DNA of 64,000 nucleotides from Lophius americanus (GCA_037951165.1 JBBDHG010000014.1:3931001-3995000), one strand, 5' to 3'. Shown: positions 9,361-21,760, counted from the stretch's first letter. Translations and numbers: made by a program. The notes: a model not told the origin generated them from the letters alone.

Positions 9361-12300
9361 TGCTAGTTAAAAATGCCAGTAGTAGTTGTCAATCTGGGCC
9401 AGGTCTGATCTGGTTTGGAAATTAGTTTTGTGTTTCACATAGCCTTTATTGATCACAAACAGCCATACCAGCCAGGAAATATGTTTTGTCATTAGTAAAT
9501 TGCTGGGAAAACTTTTTTAAAGGGAAAATTATTGGAAAATCTTTGAGAACCACTGGTCCATGGCACATATTTCAAACTTTAAGTCTGCGGCCATATCGAC
9601 TAGTTGCCGAGGGTTGCAACGGTCTATTTCTACTGTGTTATACCTGTAGTACCTTTTGGTCTTAGTAAACTACAGGAATGTATTTTTAGTTGACAACATT
9701 AGTTTAAACAAAGTGGAACATGCATCATGTGGATGCATTCTCTGACTATGTTACTTGTGCATTATCGAGCAATGTAATGAAGAGCTGCTTGCTCTTCAGT
9801 ACATAGCTTAAAACAAAGCTATACACGGGTTTGCATAAATAAGTCATACAGCTACAAACCTAATATAAATATGATATATATTTTTTTATTATACAAAATA
9901 TATTTTACACTAAAAAACTTAACAGAATATCTTATATACTTAGTAAGAATTGAGTAAATTTCCAAATTAAATGCCTTGTTTATTTGATAAAACGATTAAT
10001 ATTTTGTGTTTCATAATTTTTTCTGCTGAAAAACTACAAATTAACTCATTCAATTCATATAAAAGAAACCTTGTCAACCACTTTCCAAAAGTTTATACTA
10101 ACTGTTAAAGTCAAAGTTAATTTATTGCATACAGAACAAAGTAATACTGAGACCAGACACACGTGAAAATATAATCAATTGTTTATTAAACTTGAAATAC
10201 ATCATGAAACAGTGATCACTCATTTAATTCTTGGGCTCTAGCAGATCAAAAGAATCCGGATTTTGATGTTATTTCTTTGTAAGCAACACGGATACCTCAA
10301 CTCGGTGACAAAAAGCAGTAGCTTATGCTTGTGTCGCACCAGTTACATATTTATTTATTTGACCGTATTGTGATCCTTATAGACAAACCATGCTTCCGCT
10401 TTAGCTGTAAGATTATTAAATCTCTAGATAGAAATCTCAGCACAGATACACCGATGAACTATATTTACTTTTAAACATTGGGCTTTTTCCTGATAATAGC
10501 CTTTGTGGTTGTCAACTGACAATTGGTTTTAATGTATGTGCCGTAACAGGGAGCCAGTTTCTTCAAATATTGGGGATGACAGCTTCAGTTACATCAAACA
10601 GACTTAAATTTCCATGCATCACCGCTACACTGTCTTTCAGTATTGATATCAGCCACTAAAAAATCATGGAGATCAAAAAAGTAACAAAAAGGATTGGTTG
10701 AGCGTTGTTTCTGATGGAGCTGAAAGAAAATCTGCTACTAAGTCTCTCCTTCAGCTGCTCTCTCTCTGAGTTTGAGAGAGATAATGTTAGAAGATACTGC
10801 TGCAGGACTTTGAGCTGGATTCAGATGGCTAGAGGGACCATTGTATCGTTTTCATCAGAGAGTGAGATTTGATAATATGTATGATGGGAAAAACTGATTC
10901 CTTTGCGTCAAAGATTTAACATATTACTAATTTTATTATATAATTTATAGCATTTTGACATATAGGTCTTCATCCAATGCGTTTCATTCAAAAAGTAGAG
11001 TCCAACTCCCATGTACTTGAAGGGGTCAAATTACAAATACCCAACTCAAAGGATTTAAGTTATCAGGAAGAATATCTAAAAAAATCTCATAACCAAACAT
11101 TAAGAAGTTACTATCAAATCCGGTAAAGCTGATTACTGGACGAAGATTTCATCTCAAACTACTCAGGCAATCATACACAGGTTATTATGGATGATTATTA
11201 TGTGATCCCAAGTTTGAGCTAATCGTTAGTTTTAAGTAAAAGACATATCATAGATATAACAGTGTGCCTTATTCATTGTTAAAATGCATGTATAAATACT
11301 GAGTGATGTTAGCTGTCTTGATTTACACGCTGTTTTTCTGCTACCACTGACATTTATGTTAACGTCACCTTGACGTCGATTTCAAAAAGTTCTATTATGG
11401 CAGAAATAAGAAATCAATCTAGCCATTTACCAAGGACTATTTAAAGTTCCCTTTTTGTTTATATTGTTAATTGACAACTCAATGATTTTAGATTTAACTT
11501 AAAAACTATATTTTTATGGCTGTTTTTGATGCCTGTGACTAAAAACCTTTTATTGGTAATGCCGCGAAACCCTGCTGATAGAGCGGGAGACAGAAATGTT
11601 TTCTGCCGATTTATTTTGAATATCATCTACAATTTGAAATTTTTCTGATCCCTTCGTTTATTCATAAGTCTATAAACAGAGAAGACAAAATAAGAATTAA
11701 TTGCAATAATACCTACGATTAAATATTACCAATTTGAATGCTGTCCGGTCCTCAATTTTGCACCCTATGACCCCCCTGGTCTAGGTAATTAAGTGTTATT
11801 CTTCTTTTGGCTGTTCTGGATTAAGGTAAGTCGCATTAGTTCACTGGTATAGGCATTATAACGTACAACGTTTCTGCAACCCTCTCACTGATCCAGGTTT
11901 GGGTACAGCACCAAGAGTATGTTGGCTTGTGCAACACCAGTGTCTGAGTGAGGCAGTGGAGAAAACTGAATATTTGTATTTCCAAGTCTAACTTTTATAA
12001 TGTTGAGTAAATCTGTTGGTATTCAGTAATGTGAGCTAGAAAGTCAACAACTTATCTAAAAATGGTTTGGCCCTTGTGTATTCAGCAATTTACTTGTACT
12101 AAATAGCTCAGTTGTTCAATGACCTTCTCAATTCATTTTATCCTTAATCGGCCCACATCAAGTCAAGTAATATTACTGATACAGTACATTGAAAAATAAC
12201 AGGACTTGACCCATAATAATACTCTTCTAACGGCATGGGGTTTAGATATGGTTCAGGTCACATTGAAGTACTAACCATTACATTTAACCCAATGATTGCT

Positions 12301-13009
12301 TTCAAAATCGAAAATAAGACTTGAACAGCAGAGCTGCTCAGCAATTCCTTCCGTGTTGGCTCAGATATGGTCACAGTATGAGAAAATTATATTTACATAA
12401 TTTGATATATTATAATATATAATATTTTCAAATAATTGTCTATTAATGTTGTTTCATTACTTCTCTCAATGGCCAGTGCAGCTCACATGAATTAGAGCTT
12501 TGTTTTATACTATAAGCTATCCCCACTCATTGCTCCGGCTAAAAAAATCTATCTTCTGCTTTTCAAGTAAATCGTTCTCCCATTTAAACGAATATTTTTT
12601 TTTTGATGATTTACAAAGTCTTTAACAAATCCTTTTTCAAATTTGTCATATTGGGCGTGCTCGTTGACACACTATTCTTTGGCCTGAAGTCCTGATTTGG
12701 TATTAAATATGCAGAAGGACAGTTGCTGAGCTAAAGTTCAGCATGCATCATCATTACACACTGGATGGAACTGAAATGCACTGATGTCCTATACGACCAT
12801 AGAACGGAGCTTGTTTTAAAGAGAGAAAGGAAGATTTTTTTCATCAAATGATGAAAAGCTTTGGTAAGACCCTGTTGAATCCTCATTGTGCCACTTACAT
12901 TTCACGGCTGCTTTGCTTTCTTGGCAGTCGTGTATTAGTAAATGTTACTGGTTGTTGACATGTTTATTATTCAGTAATTACATTTATTTGGGATATATGC
13001 TATATTTAT
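9361..13009. other. 3.6 kb AT-rich stretch without recognised element
   Basis: I read both strands for exons, RT or transposase motifs, SINE boxes and tandem repeats, and found none worth naming. Short A/T runs occur (for example 9880-9910 and 12400-12430). Old unrecognised repeats or regulatory sequence could be present. Confidence 0.5.
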
Positions 13010-13260
13010 TTGTGATGCAGCATGATGTCATTCAAACATCAAAATGTGGACTGAATTGGACTAACCGTTGGCCTGAAATCTTTTGGAGATAAAGTTCCCT
13101 CTTCCTCAAAATCCGTTCAAATCTCATTGCACTAAGGTCGATGTGGACATTTTTAAATGATACATGATAATTTTTTGAGGTATCGCTTTATCATGAAGGA
13201 CCAGCGTTGCCGTGTTCCATAATATCCCTAGCTTTTCGGGGATATAATTACAGATGTGAC
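13010..13260 (+). repeat. Family A repeat, 3' half
   Basis: Blocks in order: ATGTGGACTGAATTGGACTAACCG, TTTTGGAGATAAAGTTCCC, AAAATCCGTTCAAATC, CACTAAGGTCGATGTGG, TTTTTTGAGGTATCGC, TTCCATAATATCCC and GGGGATATAATTAC. It has a clear family A tail, including the terminal hairpin TATCCC (13223-13228) and GGGATA (13239-13244). Confidence 0.75.
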
Positions 13261-13899
13261 TGCAAATATAAAAAGAAAGAACTTTTAATTTTTTTAATGA
13301 AATAACATAATTCGGAGCTGCTTAAGAGCTCATACAATAATTCATTTGATGTTAATTTAGCTCTTGTATGTTTTTCACAGTCATTACAAAAGCCACGAGT
13401 CACTTTGTTGAAAAAGATTTCAACAAAGTAATTTGTTTTCAAATATGTCCAATTCTGTATAATGTTGTGAACCGAGTCAAAACGGTGTTTCATTTTCTGA
13501 TGAATGACATTTACAATAAATGCAAAGCAGCAATTGTGTTGATGTAGATTATGGGTGGTGAAAGAGGGATATAGTGGGAATAATAATTGTTAGTAAAATT
13601 CACTAGTGAGTAAACTCAAATGGTTCTGCAAACACTTAGACAAGAAAAGCTTTGGAATGGTGATTGCATGAGTCCAGGGGCAAGACATGTCCTTGAATAC
13701 ACTTTGGGGGCCAAACTCTAAAATAAAAAATTTATATTTTTGCCGAATTACTGTAGGCTATTAAAATATATGTAACTTTTGCCTCATCATGCCTATGGAG
13801 CTGCTGGCATTTATTCTACTGGAAGGAAATGTGCCTGGTGATATTTTTTTGGGAGAGCTAGAGGAACTATTTAAAAAGAAAAGATTGTAAATTAGATTG
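13261..13899. other. Unassigned AT-rich sequence
   Basis: No recognisable feature; the 81-codon minus-strand frame at 13248-13493 shows no domain. Confidence 0.4.
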
Positions 13900-14890
13900 A
13901 AAAAAAGTACCTAACTATCAACGACGGTGCTTCTGCAATGATTGGTAAAAACAGGTTCTGGTCTTCAGAATTAAGACTGTCCCCCAAAATGAATACTCTT
14001 CAATGACTCATTCACCAAAGTGTGCTGCACAGAAAAGAAAATGGGGATCTCAAAGATGTTACGAACAAAACAATGAAGATAATTAACTTCATCAAAGGGA
14101 ATTCAAATACATAGCATTCAGGTTTTACTCCACAAAGTTGTTTTGTTGAATTTACAGATCTAGTTGTGAATATCTTTTAAGCAAAATAAATCAAAAGTGG
14201 CAGCTGACCAACTGTGTATCATGCAATAGGGAGAATACTTGTGCAATATTTCATTTTTAACTGACACATTTTCCCATTTCAACACACTCAATCTACAACT
14301 ACAGGGGAAAGGCAGTGTGTGGTGGATATGGTGGAAAAAGTTGATGCTTTGGGAACAATCTTTAACCGTTCCATGCAGATTTCAACACACTGAAGACAGT
14401 TTGTGAAAGCAACGTCATAGATGATATACAATTCATCATACTGCTGAGGGAGAATTTCCGATTATCGGATTTGATGGCTTTTCAATTTCTAGGGATGTCA
14501 TTGGATTTGCTCACAGCCATTCACAGCCCAGGTGGAAAATGTTCCGCTAATATAAGGAAGGCAGGAAGGATGGACAAGGCAGATCTTAAAAAGCAAACTA
14601 GTTGACATCCAGGCCGCCAGCAACATGAAGTAAGCTCGCCATTGTTCTGAAAGCTTGAGCACTTTTTTGGTGGTTTGTCCTCAAGGCTATGGCAAACTGA
14701 CGACCTTGGCTATATATGTGCTCAAGTGTGTGTAAACCTATAAATGCAAATCTGTGTTCTCAAAGATTAACCCTATCAAAAGTGAGGAACCAGTCTTTGG
14801 AAGACTGCTTATGCCTGACAACTGTCAAGCCTGATGTGAACAGGTTGGTGTCAAAGGGTAAATGTAATTCCCCCATTCACCAAATGTGAG
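13900..14890 (+). pseudogene. Decayed hAT-like transposase (ZBED/GTF2IRD2-like group)
   Basis: Three-frame reading of the plus strand shows the scattered blocks of an hAT-superfamily transposase in the right order: GASAMIGKN near 13930 (matches the family DGAPAM.G block), HQSVLHRKENGDLKDV and MKIINFIKGN near 14010-14110, LNLQLQGKG/VVDMVEKVDA near 14290-14350 (split by frameshifts), and an in-frame C-terminus, VRNQSLEDCLCLTT then KPDVNRLVSKGKC, ending at a stop at 14887-14889. hAT proteins of this type are either transposases or host genes derived from them. Stops and frameshifts throughout mark this as a dead copy. No terminal inverted repeats were found. The subgroup assignment is inference. 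Confidence 0.65.
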
Positions 14891-16369
14891 TATTTCAAGT
14901 TTGTGATTTAATTTGTGAGATTATTGTTAAATCACAGTTCTACGCTACCTCAGGTTTTATTTGATGTGCAGAGCAACATTTCTGGCAACTAAAGCAAATT
15001 GTTTTTTTATTATTTGTATCCATTTTCTGATGTCACGTAAGGCTAGTATTTGACATGCTCTTTAATATTTTTTTGAGGAATGTTGATACATTTTTCTTAG
15101 CTTGTTTGACTGGGAAGCTTGTTCGGTTGAAGGTTGTTATTGTCACTTTGAAAAAAAAAAGGTGTAAAAAAACAATGGCACGGGAAATGTAAAACGTTAA
15201 ATGGGAGCATGTGAAACGATAAAATAAGTGTTATATGAGATCAATCTCATTCACAATGTGTCTCACAGACACATTGCATGATTAGCTGGGTAAAATATTG
15301 GCCTTAAGCTACATTTGCTGCTATATTGATTTAATCAAATCACCAGTTAAAGGAGGAAAGAGCAACACATAGATAATGCTCTCTACCACCATTGCAATAT
15401 AGATGTATATTAACCAGATTTCAAGAAGAAACAATAGTTTATCTCCTGGTGTAGCCATATTAGGACCAGTTTTCGCCTCAAATGCTTGCGAGCTCCAAAC
15501 TGGGTTTTTTATTTTTTCTGTGTAGACAGGCATGTTCAGGATTCAGCCAAGATAGAGGTTTCCACTTTACACCCAGGCTAGTTTTTATAACAATAAACAC
15601 AGGCAACTTGTAAGACTTTTTGCTTAATATTTTCTTGTTAGGGCAAAATGCAGCATCCATTAATGTGAGTAATGAGCGAATGAGTGTCGGTGGGTGTGTG
15701 TATCTGTGTCTTTATTACGGACAGACATGTGAGTGTCCAGTGAGAAATCATATTTCAATGCTAGTGAAAACATGCAAGATAATAAAATCACTATTCTTGT
15801 CAGGTATGCACCAGTGAATTGTTCATCAGTTCGTAACCTATTTCCCTATGAGGATTTTTATTTTCCCATTTCCCTCCTTTACTCAAAGCTGGCTTAGAAA
15901 AGAGAGGCTTCGGTGTAAGCAGAAAGGCCACAAGGGAGCAGATCCCTATGGACACTCAGAAAAAGAACAGCTTCAAAAGGGCCTCCAATACCACGGTGAA
16001 TTGTATAAGGGAAAAAAAATGCAATAATTAAAATTGAAATGTTTGTTTGAAGATAATGTTATTTTTGAGAACCTCTCTTAAGAGGGTTCTTTAACTTGAA
16101 AAAGAGACAAGAGGAGGGAATAGACCAAATGTGGGAGAGAGACTTGGATGTAATTCCCATAGTTATGTCTACGTGCTCAAGATTTGCAACAATGCACACA
16201 GGCAAAGTTCTTCATAAAAATGTTTGCCACAATCTGCCACCTTGAACTCACTGTTCAGTATATAGAAAGAGGATGTTGATTGAAGTGAAATTATTGTTGC
16301 CATACAAATATTATGTCTCAAAGGAAAACACAGTTTAAAAAGAGCAGAATTGACAGCCCACAGGATCTG
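14891..16369. other. Unassigned sequence
   Basis: No gene or repeat recognised. Short T- and A-runs occur (15005, 15150). Open frames of 60-70 codons have no motif. Confidence 0.4.
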
Positions 16370-16610
16370 ACTCTGAATGGATACAAGACATCTATTTAGC
16401 CTGTGAGACCATTAGCAGGTGTACATTAGTATTCAGCAGTGCGGCTGCAATGGGAGTGACTGGGTCAAGTCAGAACTACATCTGGTCTGGGTCGGCTCTT
16501 CTGTAACCCAAATATATTAATGTGTAATTGCAGAGATAAGACGGGGAAATAAACTGGCAGAGTAAATGCTCACAGGCACTATATTCCATCTGAATTGTGC
16601 CAAATTCAAA
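16370..16610. promoter_or_regulatory. Conserved-looking noncoding block (candidate)
   Basis: Less AT-rich than its surroundings, free of repeat signatures and without a long open frame. It contains homeodomain-like words (ATTAATGTGTAATTGCAG) beside CTGGCAGAGTAAATGC. The appearance resembles vertebrate conserved noncoding elements in gene deserts, but conservation cannot be seen from one sequence. Confidence 0.25.
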
Positions 16611-17744
16611 TGGAAACTGACAAAAGAACATATTCCAAGATCTAATACAATTAATTAATTAATTAATTAATTTAACCATTAAATTCTTATTATAACAGAT
16701 TTAGTCGTTATGATAAAACTGATTAAACCCTTAAAAGTTGTGTGAGCTTCAAAGATAAATTAAATTTACTCATGTGAAATTATTATTCTCTAACATTTTC
16801 ACTTATTTAAAAATGTAATGCAATTTCTGTCAAAAGACCAATGAACAACAAACCCATGAAAGATTTTGGGTAAAAATGGTAAATAAAAGTTAATAACAAG
16901 CTCCTAGGCCTCCACCAAGTAGGATACTTGTGTTTCATGCATAATCCAGTCAGCCAATGAATGAGTCTGTATCGTGAAAATAAAAATAAATAAACAAATA
17001 CCTTAACCTGGAAACAAAAAATATTTTTTGAATGTACGTAGGCTATTTGGTCCTGCAGCATCTCTGTTCATTGTTGAACTGTCCAACTTTCCTTATAATC
17101 TGGTCGCAGTTTCTCATGGCATTTTAGTATCAGAATATGTTACTGCCAATAAAAATAAAGTTAATTACTCTTAAATTTACATTACAATGATGGTCATAAT
17201 TCTATGGTGACTGCTCTAACTCATCCACAGCCTTCCCTACAACTGCACAACTTGAAGTGCTAACAATAATATTAATGTTAATATTTTTTTATAATAATGA
17301 TAATTAATTTACAAAAAATTCCCTAAGACAAAATTTAAAAAAATAATGTTTAATTAAATAAACACAATGAAGGAGCTAGAGTGTAAATGTAAAATTGTGA
17401 TGTGACTTGTGATATAACTGTCAGTTATAAGTGGTGGCCTTTAGTAAATCCTAATTTGAATATTTTTTTGCTTTTCTAGGAATCAATATGGAACTGCATA
17501 TCCACAAAAGTCAAGATGGAAAATTAAAGGGATCATTTAAATTAGAATGGAAGGAACCTTTAAATTATGTTAAATGACAGATCTTGGGGTTGTCAATGAC
17601 TTGTGAATTCTGTTGCAAACCAGCTTACGCAATACCTTTTGTTCACAATTTTATTATTGAAAGTAAACAGAAAACAATCAAATATCAATCAAAAGCCAAA
17701 GGATTTGAAGAAACAGTGCTAATTCAAATGTATGCAGGGATAGA
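16611..17744. other. Unassigned AT-rich sequence with (TTAA) tract
   Basis: A short (AATT)n run at about 16649-16672 is the only clear repeat. 17270-17350 is A/T-rich low complexity. An intron-like acceptor (TTTTTTGCTTTTCTAG, ending 17480) precedes a 100-bp segment with no protein match, so I do not call an exon. Confidence 0.4.
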
Positions 17745-17800
17745 GAGCATATGTAAATTGCATTATAAATTAAATGTATTATTATTATTATTATTATGCA
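17745..17800 (+). repeat. L2-type LINE 3' tail fragment
   Basis: GCATTATAAATTAAATGTATTATTATT, followed by an (ATT) run, is the same 3' end that closes the LINE copies at 23730 and 51595. Only about 40-55 bp of the element is present, an extreme 5' truncation or leftover. Confidence 0.75.
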
Positions 17801-18164
17801 TCACATGCGCACTTGAATTGATATATTGAGCAAGAAAATATTTTGTATGCCAATTCCCCTTCTTGTCACAATTTTGTACACTCATCAACCCCTTTGCATT
17901 CCTTCAACTGCATGACTTTGCATAAGTGACGCCTAATTGAATATTAATGGCTTCTGAAGGTATTTGATTCCATCTGTTTTTCTTTTGGAAAGATTATATA
18001 AATGAGCCTAATTTCCATGTCATCATCCAGGAAATGAAATGGAGTGTATCTGCAAGTTTATTAATTCCCCTTTAACGGCTACAATTTGTTTTTTGCATGG
18101 AGGTCATGGCTGAGAACTTTTTTTGTGCATAAGTCATGGAGTCATGGAGGGTTGTCTGCGAATT
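17801..18164. promoter_or_regulatory. Conserved-looking noncoding block (candidate)
   Basis: 17930-18110 has homeobox-type words (CCTAATTGAATATTAATGG), TCATCATCCAGGAAATGAAATGG and TTTATTAATTCCCC without repeats or an open frame. It resembles a conserved noncoding element in style only. Confidence 0.2.
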
Positions 18165-18480
18165 TATAAGTCCATCTTCTTGTTTGGGCTTTTTCCTTTA
18201 TGGGTCGCTACAGCGGTTCTGTTTCCCTCTTGCCATAACCTCTGCACCTTGCTCGGTCACACCAACCAATTGCATGTCCTCTCTCACCAAATCAAGAGAC
18301 CCCCTCCAACCAACAGTAGTATAGTTACTGTCGGCAACCTGCTGGTTGGCTTCTACATATTCATTTGGCAGGGGTTTAACATCAGATGCCCTTCGGGAAA
18401 CAGCCCTCCCCACTTAACCGGTCTTGGGACGGGCACTAGAAGCACACTGACTTGTGAACCCCTTTGTGGCTGGATTAACT
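18165..18480 (-). mobile_element. RTE-derived composite repeat, 3' end
   Basis: On the minus strand, a head (GGGCATCTGATGTTAAAC near 18395) runs into VREDMQLVGVTEQGAEVM and then a degenerate RCSDP-like end (18280-18198). These match the C-terminus of an RTE-type protein, and the same block is at 25560-25635 (+). The final AAAGGAAAAAGCCCAAACAAG is the element's 3' end. The head with GCCAAATGAATATG recurs in the repeat at 55420-55700. It looks like a non-autonomous element carrying an RTE 3' end (inference). Confidence 0.6.
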
Positions 18481-18679
18481 CAAATGTCCATGAATATCAT
18501 ATATTGCAAAAAGGTCAGCACATATCCACTTCATAGTAAAACAAAGTTTGATATGGCTTTGCTCATTGCATTGTATACGGTCCCTATTGTAAGTATTGGT
18601 TTGCCTTATGGAAAATTCAGTTGAAATTAAATGGAATGTTCCAAAGACACCAATTGACCACATTACTGGAAACTCAATT
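18481..18679. other. Unassigned sequence
   Basis: No feature recognised. Confidence 0.4.
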
Positions 18680-18985
18680 TGTAAATAGTAGATAGACTTC
18701 ACTTATATAGCCCTTTCCAATCTGCTCGACTACTCAAAGCGCTTTTACAACATCATCATTGGTCAGCATTCTCAAAACATTCCTACATTAATGACTGGGG
18801 CACTACCTGATCATCAGGAGCAGTAATCATGCATGCCAAAATTCACACACCAATGGAACATGCTTGGGAGCAACTGGGCGTTCAGTATCTTGTTCAAGGA
18901 TAGTTCGACATGTAGATCGATCAAACCACCGACCTTCAGGTAATTGGACAACTCCTCTACCTCCTGAGCCACAGTTTCCCGTGTA
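18680..18985 (-). repeat. tRNA-derived SINE, copy 1
   Basis: On the minus strand the right end has an A-box-like TGGCTCAGGAGGTAGAGGA and a B-box-like GGTGGTTTGATCG, the pattern of a tRNA-derived RNA polymerase III promoter. The body has GAGCAACTGG, ATCAGGAGCAGTAATCATG and ends towards AAGCGCTTTGAGTAGTCG and GGGCTATATAAGTG. Related copies lie at 21015-21345 and 36815-37110, all on the minus strand. Confidence 0.8.
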
Positions 18986-20039
18986 CTGATGTGGACAGAG
19001 CATATCCTTTATCAGAGGTGAAGGTGTGCAAACTTACATTAAAATCACCCAAGTTAAAATAAGTGAAAAGATGAAACCAATCATTCGATAGGCAACTTAA
19101 GGTCCTGTATAAATAAGTTGTGAAATTTTGATAAATTCTTTCCGGAGGATTTTGAGGAGATTTGGATTGAAGATATCCGTTTTATGCATACGTATGGGTT
19201 GGATTGACAGAAAAGGGTAATTCTATTTGCTCCCTTAGCAAGGGGTATAAAAATAGTCGAATACGGTGGGAAATCCGAAGTTCATGAGGAGGCTTAATAA
19301 AAGCTGTCCAACCTTTACAATCAAGGACATTCCACTTAGAATGGAATGAGTTGCGTTCTGTGGCATTCTCACTTGTATTCTTCTTTGACAACAAAACTAC
19401 CCCAACAACACCACTATTAAATCCTATTATGTTATCCTGAGTTCAATATCAATGTTAATTCCCTTTTAGGAACAAGTTGTACCCTCATGTCATTGATAAT
19501 GTCCGCACCTCATATTGGCAGATCCATGTTAAGTGAGACTCTGCTGAAGTAGCTCTTGATTTTAATTTAATTTTGAGCATTTTGTCTTCCTTTCGATTCT
19601 TATCCCTATCAATTTTGCTTTGCGGGCTATCGATCTGATAAACCGACTGGCAGTGGCAGTGCTGAGTTTTTCCAAGTTGATATTGAGGAGTCAGAAGTGA
19701 GTGGAGAATATCCATAAGTATCGAGTGATTACTCAAGCAACTCATTATATCACTAAATAATTCTCAGATACATGCTTTAAAAGTGAAAATGCGCAGACAC
19801 CAGTATCAAGAGCCTTCTCTTCCCCAGTCAGAGTCCTGTTTAGATGTGTCCTAGCTTAAAATTGAGAAACAAGGTCAAATATCCAGGATTTCCATAGGAT
19901 TTCACAGCAAAGCACAGCGGTTACTGAAAAAGTCAAATGCAGTATATAGGTGTCAAAATATGCTTTGCACTGCTAATGCCGTCAGTGAACTCGTTTTCAT
20001 ATTTACTGTCTTCCTCACTGTCTCCATCCCTCCTCCTGT
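18986..20039. other. Unassigned sequence
   Basis: No gene or repeat recognised. Short open frames (70 and 86 codons) lack motifs. Confidence 0.4.
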
Positions 20040-20210
20040 CTCTCTCCCACTCAGCAAGCATCCTGAGGATCTATTTCTTATTAGAATTCACCCCAGAAAT
20101 CATGTGTGCCGGTGGGCTCCTGCAGCTCTAGACTCTATTAAATGCCTCATTCAATTTTATAATATGGTTTTATTTGACATTAAGGGCTTTTCAAAAAGGA
20201 GGTGGAATTA
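20040..20210. promoter_or_regulatory. Conserved-looking noncoding block (candidate)
   Basis: Non-repetitive, moderately GC sequence passing into TTAAATGCCTCATTCAATTTT and ATATGGTTTTATTTGACATT. It resembles a regulatory element in texture only. Confidence 0.2.
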
Positions 20211-21014
20211 TTAGGAAAAAGAAAAAAGCAATGGAGCGTTAACCATTCAAAGGTTTTCAGTGCATCTTTTTCAAACATTGGCCCATGTAAATTGGTTTCA
20301 GAAGTTGTTGAACATGTGTTAAGCAGTATATGTCCAATACTCATGTAGCTATGGATCCTAATTAAGCTTGAGTGTTATATGTGCTATCTGAGATTCCACT
20401 ACAGAGAAAAGAGTAGCCGTTTAAGTGATAATGAACTATCTCAAATTCTAATTATTAAATAGGACTATGGTCAACTTCTCCTTTATGGTTTGGTTGGTAA
20501 AGTGGGAAGAATTATACTGTGTTATTTTATAGATAAATAAACTTGGAGTCATAGGCAATGAAAATTAACTTATTCACTTCCCATTTAAAGATAGTGGTTA
20601 CACAATTTATATTTAACTAACCATTATGTGCTATATTATCTTATCTGGTTTGACAATGAGCTGTGACTATTTTTGGTTTAGCATGAAGAGTTACTGACAA
20701 GATAAAAACAAGAAAAAGTGAGGTTCATCCCACCATAGCAGGGGGGACAGAAAATAGATTGTTTCTCACATTCAGATCTTTTCACTCATATAGGACTAAT
20801 TAAGTGCAGGGAGTAGCACAAAAGCTAACGACTGCTCCCTTTTAATCGATCTGGGAAAATCCACTCATTCTGAGATGCATACATTTTTAATCATTTTTAA
20901 AAGTCGGCATTGTTTTTACAGTTCAGGTGAATAATAGCTTGAAAGTTTATGGTCAGAAGATGGACTGTATCTTTGCTCAGCATTAAAGCTTACCATGATT
21001 TATGATCATGGTAA
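20211..21014. other. Unassigned AT-rich sequence
   Basis: Nothing recognised; a short inverted repeat (TTTATGATCATGGTAATAA region, about 20990-21015) sits next to the SINE end. Confidence 0.4.
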
Positions 21015-21345
21015 TAATTGATAGTACTTATATAGCGCTTTTCTAGTCTGCTTGACCACTGGAAGCACGTTTTACAACACAAGTCAGCATTCACCCATTC
21101 TTCCTAACACTCATACAGTGATGATAGAGACTTCCATGCAAGGCGCCACATGCTCATCAGGAGCAGTAACTATTCACGCCATCATTCTCACACCAATGGA
21201 GCAGTCATTTGGAGCAACTTTGGTTCAGTATCTTGCTCAAGGACACTTCGACATATGGACCACAGTGGCCAGGGAATGAACCACCAACCTTCAGATAAGT
21301 GGAGAGCCGCTCTAGCAACTAAGCCCCCATCCCCCCAACTTTCCC
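21015..21345 (-). repeat. tRNA-derived SINE, copy 2
   Basis: The minus strand shows A-box-like GGCTTAGTTGCTAGAGCGG and B-box-like GGTGGTTCATTCC near 21340-21280. The far end reads AGACTAGAAAAGCGCTATAT (21040-21021). It matches copies at 18680-18985 and 36815-37110 along its length (GCATTCACCCATT, CAAGGCGCCACATGCTCATCAG). Confidence 0.85.
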
Positions 21346-21500
21346 AAACAAGTACGATGTTTCGGAATTGATAAGGTCAAAATCAGCCATTATAAACTGG
21401 CAACCTCTCCCGGTTGTCCCTGGTCTCTCATCCAATGTCAGCTGGGATAGGAACCAGTGCACCATGCGTACAGGATCCACAGTTACAGACTAGGCCTACT
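21346..21500 (+). repeat. Teleost SINE-like 3' end
   Basis: The AACTGGCAACCTCTCCCGG, TCTCATCCAATGTCAGCTGGGATAGG, CACCATGCG order matches the 3' half of the repeat at 5645-6030 and 45590-45840. Confidence 0.6.
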
Positions 21501-21760
21501 CTGTTATCCCAGAAATCAAGGGAATATCCATAAAAAGAACCCAATCCCTTGCGTTTGTACAAGTAATCACCCCCGATTGAACCCCTCAAATTAAATGTGA
21601 TGTAATGTCCTAAAACATTTTTTCATTTAAACAAGCCGCCTAGTGAGTAAAATGGGATATATACTAGAGCGATATCCTCAAATTGATTCATATGCAACAA
21701 CTGGAAGGGACTAAATGGGACTAAAGGTTAGGAAGTTATGTTCAGGAACAAGTATTTTTT
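21501..21760 (+). repeat. Family A repeat, 5' head and part of module
   Basis: Blocks: GTACAAGTAATCACCCCCGAT, GAACCCCTCAAATTAAATG, CCTAGTGAGTAAAATGGG, TCCTCAAATTGATTCATATGC, GGACTAAATGGGACTAAAGG, GGAAGTTATG. It has the family A head and module start but no tail. Confidence 0.7.

Noticed and set aside
17480..17580. Exon after TTTTTTGCTTTTCTAG
   Set aside because: The following sequence has early stops in relevant frames and no recognisable protein; acceptor-like words are common in T-rich DNA.
21280..21345. Possible tRNA genes from A-box and B-box-like words
   Set aside because: They sit at the end of 300-bp SINE copies and lack a full tRNA fold; also true at 18930-18985 and 37050-37110.
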